NCBI RefSeq assembly: GCF_000143415.4
Contig: NW_003314339.1
Coordinates: forward strand, 194,812-258,811
DNA: 64,000 nucleotides
Direction: 5' to 3'
From: Selaginella moellendorffii
Taxonomy: Eukaryota > Streptophyta > Lycopodiopsida > Selaginellales > Selaginellaceae
The notes under the pieces are model-generated. The model was given only the letters and a program-made list of their open reading frames with translations, made no database searches and was not told where the DNA came from. Both the position numbers and the translations under genes were made by a program. This document shows, in pieces, positions 44,454 to 54,364 of the stretch (positions are counted from its first letter, which is position 1; each line of letters opens with the position of its first letter).

Positions 44454-45596
44454 TGTAGCGCATGTGGTTTTGACCCTTTATCCTATGGTGATTTACCATA
44501 GGATAACACCACGAAGCGGAACCTAACCCTCTTTGTGCCATGTGACAGATGCCATGTGTCACATGCCATGTGTCCATGCCACGTGTCCATAGGAACCCGA
44601 GGTTCAGGGCCTTGGGCCACTGAACGAAGGAACGGTGCCAAACTCCCAAGCATGGAGCCAAGGAGTGATGGAACCGAACCACGGAGCAACTCCCAAGCAT
44701 GAAGCCCAAGGAGCGAAAGGACAGGAGCCCGGAGCGACTTGGAACAGTCCTGGAGCAACCAGCATCCCAATGCCAGGACCAGCACGCAAAATGGAGCCAA
44801 ACGGAGTCTGGCGCTATTTCGACATACCGGTGGCCTAACGCGAGGACATGGGTACTCCACCAACTAGCATGGAATGGAACTTGGGCTTAGACCCAAGCCG
44901 GACGCAGAACAAGGACAGGCACGCAAGCGGGAGCTAGACTATGCCTCAGGTTGGTCGGCCATGCCCGACCTACCCACTATCCCTACTATACATTTGGAAC
45001 CCCCCATAGCCCCCCCCCTTGAGGAACACATGCTTTGGGCTTTCACCCCAAGCCTCCCTTAGTATCAGGAGTTAGTCTCTGGGACAAGCTCGAAACTTAC
45101 TAAATATGGAATGTCCCTAGATTGCGAATTTGGACACGGGACGAACACCATTGTGTTCAGGACAATCTCTACATTCCGTAGATATGCCAAATAAGCAAAT
45201 CTGGACACTTTCCATAAATAGCATTTGGGACCGAAATGAGACTAACACAAAAGGCATGATAGCGAGGGTGTTTGGCAGACACGGTAAGCTATCATCTAGC
45301 AATATTGAGGGACCAATCTCAATATCACGGGGGTTCTTGATACTAGCAAGTGCACGCCAATGACAGGAGTTTCTCAAACCAGGCCGAGTATGCTCAGCAA
45401 GAAACACATAGGGTTCCTACCTTATGTTTATCCGATCTAAGTACACGGTCATTGACCAGTTTCTCAACTAGCTCAAGTGGGAAACTGATAACGGGTCCAG
45501 CAATACCGACCTCCTGCCATCGTGGCAGTAAGGTAAGAGTGTCCGTAAGGACTAGCCGACAGGTAACTTTCGATACCCGAAGTCACATTCGCGACA
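44454..45596 (-). repeat. B1 5' LTR
   Basis: 1143 bases, nearly identical to 37220-38363, with the hairpin at 44478-44506. The primer site lies next to it at about 44441-44451. Confidence 0.9.
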
Positions 45597-45601
45597 TCGG
45601 C

Positions 45602-46096
45602 TCTTGGTCTCAACCTTGGACTCCATCTCAGACTCCATCTCGGGTCCATCTTGGACTCCATCTTGGGTCCATCTTAGACTCCATCTCAGGTCCATCTCAG
45701 GTCCATCTCGAACTCCATCTCGGTTCTATATCGGGTCCATCTCGGGTCCATTTCAGGTCAATATCGGACTCCATCTTGAACTCCATCTCGGACTCCTTCT
45801 TAGACTCCATCTCAAACTCCTTCTTAGACTCTATCTCAAACTCCTTCTCAAACTCCTTCTCAAACTCCATCTTGGACTCCTTCTCAAGCTCCTTTGCAGA
45901 CTCATTCATGACACTTCCATATGTCATGACACTTGCCATGTATTAGTCCTTCTGGTGTCCCGTTTTAAAGACTCATTCACTGATTGCTTTGGCCTCATCT
46001 CTCAAGCACTTCATTCAGAGTTCCACTCCCACTCTCAACTTTCCAAGTTAGAGCCTTTAGTCCAAACATATTATGCTTGTTAAACTTCCGCTTTGA
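45602..46096 (-). repeat. Family A LTR copy A5, second piece with array
   Basis: Resumes the LTR broken at 37219. Inverted 12-bp array to about 45900 (CATCTCGGACTC units, later CTCAAACTCCTT), then LTR 5'-end sequence to ACTTCCGCTTTGA (46084-46096), the left copy of the LINE target duplication. Confidence 0.8.
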
Positions 46097-46206
46097 TGAA
46101 ACGTGTATGTACATTCCCCAATGTCCCGTAGGGACTAATACAAAAACTGGGCATGCTGCCCAAAGCTCATGCTACCTAGTGGTGATCTCCCTCATCTAAA
46201 GTGAGA

Positions 46207-49200
46207 CTAGGCCTGCAGTAGAAGCGGCTGCGGTCGTCTCCGTCGTATCACGTCCAGATCCATATCCCCCCTTCGTGCTGACCGCAAGATCGACTCCGGG
46301 GGGCGCCATCTCCAACGAACCTCCTTGTGATCTCCTCTACCAAAACATGGCAGCCATGCTTTTTGCCACTCCTCGAGCCTCTCGAGCTTCCCCCTGTCCC
46401 GGAGGATAGCATGGTGAAGCCGTATTGCCGCCAGTGTAAGTCTCCACCACTCTGCCAGTACCTGTGATACTCTGACCTGTGTCCCTTCGAAGTGTGCCCG
46501 GTTGCGTGCTTCCCAAAGGGCCTGGACTCCCGTCGCTCGCCATATCGCCCATCGAGCATGTCCAAGCGCCTCCCACACGGGGACTCCTACCTCCGCCCCG
46601 GTCGTGTCCCACCGGACCTGACTCCCCCAGCCGTGTCGTCCTCTGCACCTAATGTGTCGTAGGGCTGGGCCCTGGGCAGGGCCCCTCGCTTCCTCAAACC
46701 AGTGAAGCACATCCCCACTGCGGGCCTCAAAATCCTGTGTCACGCCCAACTCCTTCCCTGCCTTAATAATCTGGCGCCACACTTCCTTTGCAGTGTCACA
46801 CTCCCACAGTGCATGCTTGACTGTCTCGATTTTGTCACACTCCCTGCACCTGCGACTCGCGTCGTCCTGGAATCGCTGTCCAACCGGAAGTCCGTTGTTT
46901 GCTACCAACCACGAGGTGACTTTCACTTTTTCCTGCACGGGCAACTTCCAGAAGTGAATCGTGTTGTCCACCACTTGCTCCGCGCCAACCCCCTGTGCTA
47001 TCCATTTCTGCCACAGCTTCGGAATCTCCTCTCTCGCCTCCTCTCGTGATGTCAGTAGTCCATTCCGCGCTTCCTTGACTGCATAGGAGAAAAAGCTTCC
47101 TGTCCCTCGTCGCCATGCAGCAGGGTCCCAGTCCAGATCTTCTAGTAGCTGCTGTCGCCACCATATCAGTGATCCATCGCCCTCCAGCAGGTCTTCTGAG
47201 TCCACCACGTCCAGCCTCTTGGGTGAGTGCCTAAGCACACGAATCCTCCCACGTACCTCATCGTCCGTGACGTCTGGCATCTCTTGTCTCTCACCCATCG
47301 GGAGAAGCGTGTCTCCTCTCGTGATGCGAAACGGCAGTCCTATGTTGAGCTCTGGTGCGGCAACGAACCACACCTCAATGTCCCCTTCTTCCCATGCTGG
47401 TGTAGGTGCGGTGAATGCTCGAGTCCACGTCCCTAGCGGACATCGCACAGCATCGTGTTCCTCCCACTCTGTTTGCCGCTGGATCGCCACAAAGTCCCCT
47501 GCTTGAAGGCATCTTCTCGGCCACTTCGTCCCTGCTTTCGTGTTGTTCACCACTCGGAGGAGTCGCAGAATGTCCAGCAGGATGTTACGTCGCTTCCAAG
47601 GTCCAAACACTTGAGTCCTTCTCGCTGTTCGCCACCAATCCCTATCAATCACTCCCGTCAGCTGCTTCATTGTCCGGAATCCATTTGCGTGCATTTTCCT
47701 CCAGATCGTGTGGTGTGTCTCTCGTCCTAGTGTCACACCTCCCTCTTTGAACAGTGCATTGAAAAACAAAGGCTGGTTGAGCCACTCCTCGGCCCTGGTC
47801 GGTGGTGTTTGCTCCAGCGGAAAGGCTCTCCACAGTCGATGAAGGCTCTGGACGAAGTTGCCCCCCTTCACTACCTGCGTCGGTCCTTCTGCGAAGAGCC
47901 ACCGTGGGTCCTCCTCCCACGGTTTGGCTGCATTGTGTTTGGGGCGTATCGCTAGGAGGCTCTGCCGAAACATGAGTCGCCACGGCTGTCTCCCCTGTTG
48001 CAAGCCCATGAGAAAAATCTTGTACCTCATCGCCTTCGCCATGTCGCTGGGGTCAATGATCCCTAGGCCCCCTAGAATGCGCGGCCTCGCTGTAGATTGC
48101 CACGCCACCTTGGCCATGGTTCGCCCTGTAGCCAATGCTCCACGCCATACGTAGGTCCGCACCATCTGTCTCACCTTCTGCAGTGTAGTTTCCAGCACCG
48201 GCCAAATCGAGAGGTGGTACCAGATGCTAGGGAGGATCACACTCTTGACCACTACAATCCGGGCTGGGAGTCCGAGTTTCCTCGGTGTCCATTTCTGAAC
48301 TGCAGTCCGGATCCTCCTGAGAAGCGTATCATCCTGTGTAGCCGCATTGTACCGGGTCCCAACCTGGATGCCGAGGTACCGAGTGTCTTCGCCGGGGCGA
48401 AGCCACTGAAAGCCTATCTCCTGTCCCCAGGTCTCAATGCCTGGCTCTCCCCAGTTCACGCCTACTGACTTGTTCCAGTTTATGGCTGCCCCCGCTGCCC
48501 TGTTGAAGATCTCCAGCTTGGACCTTGCTGCGTCCAGATTCCTCGGGGTGGCAAGTAGGAAGAGTGTGGTGTCATCTGCAAATGCCCCGTCTTGCAGCTC
48601 TTGTGTCACAACTTGAGTTCCTGGGAGTTGTAGCCGTTCAGAGGGCAGCACCAGGCCTTTTACATCCTCTCCATGCGCGAGGAAAGAGCCCAGTGTTTCT
48701 GCTACTATCAGGAACAGGTAGGGGGCAAGTGGACATCCCTGTCTCACTGAGCGTCCCAAGTGGAAGGTCGGGCCTATCTCTCCATTCAGTGTGACCCGGC
48801 TTGTAGCTCCCCTATAGAGAAGTGAAATACGCGAGACAGTCCTTGCCGGGATCCCTATCCTCCGCATGCAATCCTCCAAGAAGTCCCAATCAACTCGATC
48901 ATAGGCCTTCTCAAAGTCTAGTAGCCATGCTACAATCTGTTGATTTGAGACGTTTGCCCACCTCTGTGCCAGGAGGTACGTCCATATGTTTTCTGCGATC
49001 TGTCGTCCCGGCACAAATCCAGTTTGCTGTTCTCTGATGATGAGGGGCATGACTGGTTGCAGCTTGAGTGCCATCGCCTTTGCGTATATCTTGTACGACG
49101 TGTTGAGCATGGTTATGGGGCGCCAGTTCCTGAGTTCTTGGAGGTCACCCCGTTTCGGAATCAATGCGATTTGTCCCTCTAGTATCTCTCCTGGCAGCAT

Positions 49201-50718
49201 CCCTGTTTTCTGTGCGTCTCGCCATGTCTCTAGGAGCATCAGGCCAACGTCGTCCCAATACTCCTCATAGAATGCCGGAAGGAGGCCGTCCATACCTGGC
49301 ATCTTGTCATCGTTCAGCTGCTCCAGGGCCCGATGGAGGTCTTCCAATGAAAAGTCGGCCACCAACATCTCCAGGTACTCGCCGGGAACTCTGCGTGGGA
49401 GAGTAGACAGCACTCTGCCTGCGGCGTCTCTCCTATCCGGGGACCAGGGCTGGGCCGTGTACAGCTTCTGGTAAAACTCCTGGGCCAGCCCCTGCATTCC
49501 CTGTTGGTCCTCGACCACTTCTCCATCGTCCTTCTTCAGTCCTAGGATCGGGGGGGAGTCGGTGACTGGACGGATCCCTTTGTAGAATGCTTTGTTGAGA
49601 AGCCGTTCATTCATCACCCAGCTATCCTCCATGGATCGGAGTCCAGCACTCCATGCTGCATATTCTTTGTCCCGCAGCTCTGCTTCTCTCTCATCCAGTG
49701 TTGCTGTCCATCTGGCCTTGTCGTTTGCATGTAGGACCATTCTCTGGGCCGCCGCCACCTTTTGTCTCGCCAGTCTCACCTCTTTCAGGACTTCCCCTTT
49801 GAGAGCCGCTTGCCTTTCCCGGAGCTTAGTGGAGCAGGTGCCTAGTGCCAAGACAAGTTCCCCTTTGCTGCTGTCTAGTGTTTCCTGGACGAGCTTCACT
49901 GCTACCGGGTCAACCATTGTGGCTTTGCTGATCTTCCTCTGCACCGCTGTTCCTTTCACTGCCTGTAGCTTGAGAATGCCTCGGAGTGGGTCGTGGTCTG
50001 AAAAGGTGGCAAACGCGGGCCACGTTTTGAGTCCCCCTCCGTCTTGTCGCAGCCTGGTGGAAGCGTAAATCCTGTCCAGTCGAGCTTGGCACCCTGTCGA
50101 TTGGCGTCTCGTGAATGGGTGAGAGTGTGCAGCGAACCCCTCTGCGTGCTGGAGGTCCAAGACTCCCAAGGCTTCGACTAGCGCTGTCCAATTCTTTCTC
50201 TCTCTCCCCTGTATGGTTTCCAGTGAACCTCGCCGGTCACTCAAACCCTCCACCATGTTGAAGTCTCCTACCACAAGCCACTCGTCCGCTACCTCTTGAG
50301 TGCTCTGCTGGATATCTGTCCACATTCGTGCGCGCTCCCTTCTTCGAGTGGGTGCATACACGTTGACAATCCCAACACGTCCAAAGTGTAGGTGTATGAC
50401 CAACAGCTGTGCTTTCCCTGGGACCAGCACCCTGTGGTCACGTACCTGCGCTGACCACTTGGTAGAGACGATGATCGCTGTTCCTCCTCCACACCGTATT
50501 CTCACTTGCGTGGCCGGATTCCACCAAATTCTCCCATGCATGCCCAAATTGAAGTCTGGAGCCTTCACCATCTTGTGCTCTTGGATGCACAGAATGTCGA
50601 TCCTCCCCTCTAAGCCAATCTCCCGGATGTGGGACTTGAGCTGTACTCTCTTGTTGAGTCTACTGTCCTCAGAGCTGAGTCCCCGACAGTTCCACGTGAG
50701 CACTGTGAGCGTGGTCAT
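46207..50718 (-). CDS. LINE ORF2: endonuclease and reverse transcriptase
   Basis: About 1503 residues, uninterrupted. ORF2 nicks the target DNA and copies the element RNA at the nick. The apurinic-type endonuclease lies at the N-terminus: TWNCRGLSS (N10 of the metal site), CIQEHK (E47), VVGDFNMVE (about 150) and SDHDP (about 240). Reverse transcriptase follows with EGQIALIPK, NTSYKIYAKAM, DFEKAYDRVDW, RQGCPLAPYLF and the catalytic FADDT near residue 711. A C-x2-C...H-x4-C knuckle lies at about 1285-1305 (CRECDKIETVKHALWEC). No RNase H domain is seen after it. The start is taken as ATG 50718, because the longer frame begins with TTG. This ATG overlaps the ORF1 stop as ATGA, so ORF2 is probably made by termination-reinitiation. 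Confidence 0.92.
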   Translation of the reverse strand: MTTLTVLTWNCRGLSSEDSRLNKRVQLKSHIREIGLEGRIDILCIQEHKMVKAPDFNLGMHGRIWWNPATQVRIRCGGGTAIIVSTKWSAQVRDHRVLVPGKAQLLVIHLHFGRVGIVNVYAPTRRRERARMWTDIQQSTQEVADEWLVVGDFNMVEGLSDRRGSLETIQGRERKNWTALVEALGVLDLQHAEGFAAHSHPFTRRQSTGCQARLDRIYASTRLRQDGGGLKTWPAFATFSDHDPLRGILKLQAVKGTAVQRKISKATMVDPVAVKLVQETLDSSKGELVLALGTCSTKLRERQAALKGEVLKEVRLARQKVAAAQRMVLHANDKARWTATLDEREAELRDKEYAAWSAGLRSMEDSWVMNERLLNKAFYKGIRPVTDSPPILGLKKDDGEVVEDQQGMQGLAQEFYQKLYTAQPWSPDRRDAAGRVLSTLPRRVPGEYLEMLVADFSLEDLHRALEQLNDDKMPGMDGLLPAFYEEYWDDVGLMLLETWRDAQKTGMLPGEILEGQIALIPKRGDLQELRNWRPITMLNTSYKIYAKAMALKLQPVMPLIIREQQTGFVPGRQIAENIWTYLLAQRWANVSNQQIVAWLLDFEKAYDRVDWDFLEDCMRRIGIPARTVSRISLLYRGATSRVTLNGEIGPTFHLGRSVRQGCPLAPYLFLIVAETLGSFLAHGEDVKGLVLPSERLQLPGTQVVTQELQDGAFADDTTLFLLATPRNLDAARSKLEIFNRAAGAAINWNKSVGVNWGEPGIETWGQEIGFQWLRPGEDTRYLGIQVGTRYNAATQDDTLLRRIRTAVQKWTPRKLGLPARIVVVKSVILPSIWYHLSIWPVLETTLQKVRQMVRTYVWRGALATGRTMAKVAWQSTARPRILGGLGIIDPSDMAKAMRYKIFLMGLQQGRQPWRLMFRQSLLAIRPKHNAAKPWEEDPRWLFAEGPTQVVKGGNFVQSLHRLWRAFPLEQTPPTRAEEWLNQPLFFNALFKEGGVTLGRETHHTIWRKMHANGFRTMKQLTGVIDRDWWRTARRTQVFGPWKRRNILLDILRLLRVVNNTKAGTKWPRRCLQAGDFVAIQRQTEWEEHDAVRCPLGTWTRAFTAPTPAWEEGDIEVWFVAAPELNIGLPFRITRGDTLLPMGERQEMPDVTDDEVRGRIRVLRHSPKRLDVVDSEDLLEGDGSLIWWRQQLLEDLDWDPAAWRRGTGSFFSYAVKEARNGLLTSREEAREEIPKLWQKWIAQGVGAEQVVDNTIHFWKLPVQEKVKVTSWLVANNGLPVGQRFQDDASRRCRECDKIETVKHALWECDTAKEVWRQIIKAGKELGVTQDFEARSGDVLHWFEEARGPAQGPALRHIRCRGRHGWGSQVRWDTTGAEVGVPVWEALGHARWAIWRATGVQALWEARNRAHFEGTQVRVSQVLAEWWRLTLAAIRLHHAILRDRGKLERLEEWQKAWLPCFGRGDHKEVRWRWRPPESILRSARRGDMDLDVIRRRRPQPLLLQA

Positions 50719-53700
50719 GGAGCAACGTACTTCCAAGAGAAAACCGTGCTGCTAGGCCTCGCCCTCCATTCCGAGGAGATGGTCCATACTGCAGTGAGCC
50801 TCCCCCTGTACTTAGTCCAAGAGAAGCCCCGCACTGCGTATTCTGAAAATCCCGTCCACTCAGTGATGGCACGTTCCATTCGGGTCTGGTAATCGCCAAG
50901 CGTGATGACCTCTGGGAAGGCCGTGTGCCCTCGGTACATCAGCCAGTCTCCCGCCTCTGTGGTTGTTAATTCTCTCCTGGGTGGGATCCATCTGACTGCC
51001 ATGTTCACAGTCCGAGGAAGAACCTGCTGAAAGCCTTCTCCGTCCTTTTCAGCAATCGGGCTCTCGAACATTCTGGGCCGTGAATCAGGTCCCGAGAAAG
51101 GTGGTGCGCTTGGGAACCGGATGTGTGGAGCCTGCTCTGGAGGACGCTGCTTCAGCTGCTTCTCCACGGCCTCTGGGAGTTCAAAGGGACGTCCTGGAGC
51201 AAGCTTGGGTCGTTTGGTCGTGCACGCATTCTCGCTGTGGCCCGACTGTAGGCACCAACCACAGCGTGGTGCTGCGTTTTCCACCTGTATACGAACGTAC
51301 TGTCCCAGGACTGCTATCTCCGTAGGGAGTTCTGCTGGGGATGAGACAAAGACCTTAAGTCTCACAGGGCCCAGAATGCCCTCCGCATCCACGGTGTCTA
51401 GTCCCGAGGCGATCTGCCCGATGCTTCCCTCGACGAGCTCTCGTATCACCTCTTTAATCCTCATCTCCATTGGGATGTCCCACAGTGCCACGTTAAGTGG
51501 GACACTTCCCCCCTTCAGCCGTGCCTGGTCATCTGCCGTGAACCTTGGAATCCACGGGTGGAAGGACACCGCCCAGCTATCATCGATAAGTCCATGCAGC
51601 TCCTCTGCTCGAGCCCGCGCCCCCTCTGTCTCAAACACCACTGTGTAGCATCCACGACCATGTGGGAGCAAGTTCTTGATTGTGATCCCCTGCTCCATCG
51701 TAGCATTCAGCCAGTCCATGGCCATGCGGCCAGTGGGAAACTTCCCCCTGAATACTGCAATCACTGCTCTATGTTGTAGTTCTTCTTCCCTAGCCGCCAC
51801 CACCTGGCTGAGAGCCTCGCCCAGCTTGACTGCCTTTGCCATCCCCTTGGCACCTAGCGCTGTTCCAGCTCGTTTCCCTGACTCTCCGGCGTGAGGCTTC
51901 GTCTTAGAGGCTTCTGTGTGTGGGATTTCCTTTACCACCTTTCCTTGTGCAGGGCAGCCTTCTTGTTCTTGCTCAACTCTCAAGTCCCCTTGCTCCCCTG
52001 GGTCCTCCGGGCCTTGGTGTGGTGTGGTCCGACACTTGTCCTCCACCTTTTCCCACCCACGTCCTGCCAAGGCTCCCTGTGCTTTTTCTTTTGCTGTGCT
52101 ACCCTTCTGCTGCTCCTGGTCCTCCTCAGAACACGTTTCCTCCTCGTGGAGGAACTCCTCCACCTCTTTTGCCCATGCGAGGGCCTCCTTTGAACTACTT
52201 TGGGACTTTAACTTCCTACGCGCCACCTTGCGTTCTTTCTTTTTCTCCGTCTTGTTCTTTTTGGCCTCTCTTTCCCTCTCCTGTCCCATTCGCTTCATCT
52301 CCTCCTCCTGTTCTTCCAGCAGTAGCGCCAGAGGCTTCGCTCTGTTCCCCAGAATCGATTCCTCCTTTTGCGTCTCCACCTTTTTGCTGGCTTCCGGGAT
52401 CTCCTTGTCTTGGTCTCTTTGTTGTTCCACTTCCTGTTCCCCTTGTTCCTTCCACGTGCTTGTAACTTCCTCTTGCACTTTAGCTTGTCGGGCCTCCTGG
52501 CTGTTTGTGTACTCTTGTTCTTTTGGTGTGACTAGTGCCTGAGTCGCGAGATCGAGGGCTTCCCTGAGAGCGGGGCCAAGATTTCGGTCTTCTCCCTTGG
52601 GGTGAGTCTCCTGGTGCCATACTTCAGCAGTGAGTATGTCTTGGTGGAGCTGAACTTCGTTCTGAGTGGCCTCCCGCAAAGCCTTTGCAAAGGTTTGAGG
52701 ATCCCATTGCAGCAGTCCTTCCTCTGTTTGGTGTGGCATACATTGTTGCAGCACCGATAGCTGGGGCTCATGGTCAGGCTGATGACTGGGAGATGTCCTG
52801 CTCTTAAGTCGAGATCCTACCGACTTCACCGGAGAGCCCGGTAGAGATGTTCTCACTTTGTTGGTCAGATCCGAGAGGCACCTGTGAGAAAACTTCTGGC
52901 TGAGTGGCCCTCTCTTGGACTGGCCCTGGCTTTCACTTGAGGCCTTGGTGAGGCAGCGGCTCACCTCTTCCCCCTGGACTGGCTCCTTTGCCTCTGTCCT
53001 GTGTGCCTCTGGCGTTTCCTTGTGCCCCCTCGTTTGGTCATTTGGCGTCTCCAAGCCCTTCTCTCCTTCTGGATCCGCTCTTGACTCTTGTGCATGACAA
53101 CCTATTGGTATCTCCACAACCGTGGCTGCCCTCATTGCTGCTGCCGCTGCCCTAGTGGTGACGCCGCTCCTGTTCTTACTTGGATTAGGGCATGTCCTAC
53201 CTTTGGTTTTTCCATAGGCCGTCTTCCCCACGTTGAGAGCCACTCTACGTCCCATGCACTCAGTGATGGGGGTGAGGAAGTTCAAGTCTAGAGCTCTGCT
53301 TGTGGCCACCTCTTCCCGTGGTCCATCTCCACTGGCTAGATCCCCCGAGCCTAGGAATCCACTTACTTCCTGTACTTCTCTGTTCAGCGCACAGCTTTGT
53401 TGTACTGGGGAACCATGCTGCGTGGGTGGTGAGGCTGGTTGAGACGTCCCTGGCCCCGATCCTTGTGCCCTTGAAGGCTTCTGCTCTCCTGCGCCGTCAC
53501 TGCTCCTGCGCAGCTCCTCTTCTAGTGACTTGTGCATCGCCACCCCTGTGTTTCCAGGTAGGATCACCTCGTCCATTGCTTCATCTTCTTCCTGTTGGTT
53601 CCCAAGACGTCCTGAACCAGGCTCAAGGACTGTATCTGGTGCTGGTGGCTCCTCCTTCGTTGCCAAGCTACTTCTGTGTGCACCACCGTCCTGTTTCAGT

Positions 53701-54131
53701 GAGGCTAGCTTTTCCAGCGTGTCCTTTGGTGTGTTTGCCAGTTCTTTGAGAAGCTGATGAGCGTGCTGAGCCTTGATCATCATCTCCCTGGTACCCTGCA
53801 CGACTTCTTCATGAAGATCCATGGCTGCGCACTCTGCAAGGTAGTCACTGTCCGTGTGGTGTGATTTCTGCCTCGAGCCTGTTTGATCACTGATTGTGTG
53901 CTCACTGCTTCCTGCCGTGCCACTTGAACCTAGCTTCTCACTGTCCCTTGGAGAGCCCAGCGATGTCCTCTTGCCAGCGATTGGGGTTTTGCTGTTGGCG
54001 GCTCTTCCCTTCAGCATCCCTCCCTGGGGCAGTCGGATACTGAGGCCGCGGCCTCGAGTGCCCCTTCCAAGTGTGAACGGCTGAGGCTTGGCTCGTCCTC
54101 CACTGTTACTGGGTGCTGGACGACGTTCCAT
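50715..54131 (-). CDS. LINE ORF1: RNA-binding protein
   Basis: 1138 residues from ATG 54131 (MERRPAPSNSGG); the frame is open 63 codons further but only from a GTG. ORF1 proteins coat the element RNA. The first 800 residues are low-complexity and charged, with a Lys/Glu-rich coiled-coil-like segment (EEQEEEMKRMGQERER, KKNKTEKKKERK). A DUF4283-like region follows (AVIAVFRGKFPTGRMAMDWL, GCYTVVFETEGARARAEEL, VPLNVALWDIPMEMR, VFVSSPAELPTEIAVLGQYV). A CCHC knuckle, C-G-W-C-x4-H-x4-C, sits near residue 956. This order is typical of plant L1 ORF1, though the protein is unusually long. The stop TGA overlaps the ORF2 start. Confidence 0.88.
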   Translation of the reverse strand: MERRPAPSNSGGRAKPQPFTLGRGTRGRGLSIRLPQGGMLKGRAANSKTPIAGKRTSLGSPRDSEKLGSSGTAGSSEHTISDQTGSRQKSHHTDSDYLAECAAMDLHEEVVQGTREMMIKAQHAHQLLKELANTPKDTLEKLASLKQDGGAHRSSLATKEEPPAPDTVLEPGSGRLGNQQEEDEAMDEVILPGNTGVAMHKSLEEELRRSSDGAGEQKPSRAQGSGPGTSQPASPPTQHGSPVQQSCALNREVQEVSGFLGSGDLASGDGPREEVATSRALDLNFLTPITECMGRRVALNVGKTAYGKTKGRTCPNPSKNRSGVTTRAAAAAMRAATVVEIPIGCHAQESRADPEGEKGLETPNDQTRGHKETPEAHRTEAKEPVQGEEVSRCLTKASSESQGQSKRGPLSQKFSHRCLSDLTNKVRTSLPGSPVKSVGSRLKSRTSPSHQPDHEPQLSVLQQCMPHQTEEGLLQWDPQTFAKALREATQNEVQLHQDILTAEVWHQETHPKGEDRNLGPALREALDLATQALVTPKEQEYTNSQEARQAKVQEEVTSTWKEQGEQEVEQQRDQDKEIPEASKKVETQKEESILGNRAKPLALLLEEQEEEMKRMGQEREREAKKNKTEKKKERKVARRKLKSQSSSKEALAWAKEVEEFLHEEETCSEEDQEQQKGSTAKEKAQGALAGRGWEKVEDKCRTTPHQGPEDPGEQGDLRVEQEQEGCPAQGKVVKEIPHTEASKTKPHAGESGKRAGTALGAKGMAKAVKLGEALSQVVAAREEELQHRAVIAVFRGKFPTGRMAMDWLNATMEQGITIKNLLPHGRGCYTVVFETEGARARAEELHGLIDDSWAVSFHPWIPRFTADDQARLKGGSVPLNVALWDIPMEMRIKEVIRELVEGSIGQIASGLDTVDAEGILGPVRLKVFVSSPAELPTEIAVLGQYVRIQVENAAPRCGWCLQSGHSENACTTKRPKLAPGRPFELPEAVEKQLKQRPPEQAPHIRFPSAPPFSGPDSRPRMFESPIAEKDGEGFQQVLPRTVNMAVRWIPPRRELTTTEAGDWLMYRGHTAFPEVITLGDYQTRMERAITEWTGFSEYAVRGFSWTKYRGRLTAVWTISSEWRARPSSTVFSWKYVAP

Positions 54132-54338
54132 CCTGGACACAGCAGTGTAAAAGAAAAAACAGAGAGATTCTGGAGTGATTCTTCCCTGAATCTCGCGGCG
54201 GATGCCCCCGCCGTCGGTAGCAAGTGCGGGGAGATTGGGCGCTCTCCCCTTTGCGCTCTCCCTCCTCTGACCGTGCCTCCGATCACGGCAGCCATGGTGC
54301 TGGACGCTGTGCTCCTCCACGCCCTAACACGCCAATCA

Positions 54339-54364
54339 TTTTTTTTTTTTTTTTTTTTTTTTTT
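54339..54364. repeat. 26-base poly(T)/(A) tract at the LINE 5' junction
   Basis: Uninterrupted T on the plus strand, that is A on the LINE's sense strand, between the first LINE bases (TGATTGGCG) and a partial copy of the target duplication. A tails normally lie at the 3' end. Confidence 0.85.

Larger units (their letters stand above)
37220..45596 (-). mobile_element. Complete non-autonomous LTR retrotransposon B1
   Basis: An 8.4-kb element on the minus strand. Its 5' LTR is 44454-45596 and its 3' LTR 37220-38363 (1143 and 1144 bases, TGTCGCGAATG...GCGCTACA). A perfect primer-site core TGGTATCAGAG follows the 5' LTR at about 44441-44451. A polypurine tract sits at about 38364-38376. The duplication TCGGC flanks it (37215-37219 and 45597-45601). 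By eye the LTRs differ at about a dozen positions, mostly C/T or G/A changes at CG or CNG, so insertion was recent. The six-kilobase interior has no gag or pol. It shares LTR, 3' tail and tract with coding element E, which suggests mobilisation by E-type proteins. A C-family solo LTR interrupts it at 40206-41352. Confidence 0.9.
46097..54364 (-). mobile_element. Full-length L1-type LINE retrotransposon
   Basis: An 8.3-kb non-LTR retrotransposon on the minus strand with two intact ORFs. The 13-base duplication ACTTCCGCTTTGA flanks it (46084-46096 and 54377-54389), plus a further partial copy (54367-54377) at the right junction. The 3' end (CACGTTTCA on the minus strand) has no poly(A) tail. 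By contrast the 5' junction carries 26 A residues (54339-54364 read as T on the plus strand), an unusual arrangement. It is inserted in an already inverted A LTR. Intact ORFs suggest recent activity. Confidence 0.9.

Noticed and set aside
46702-53757. Numerous plus-strand ORFs of 60-208 codons
   Set aside because: They are antisense shadows of the two long minus-strand LINE ORFs, whose motifs are unambiguous.
54132-54320. Extension of LINE ORF1 by 63 codons
   Set aside because: The upstream frame starts at GTG, not ATG, and has no in-frame ATG before 54131; treated as leader.
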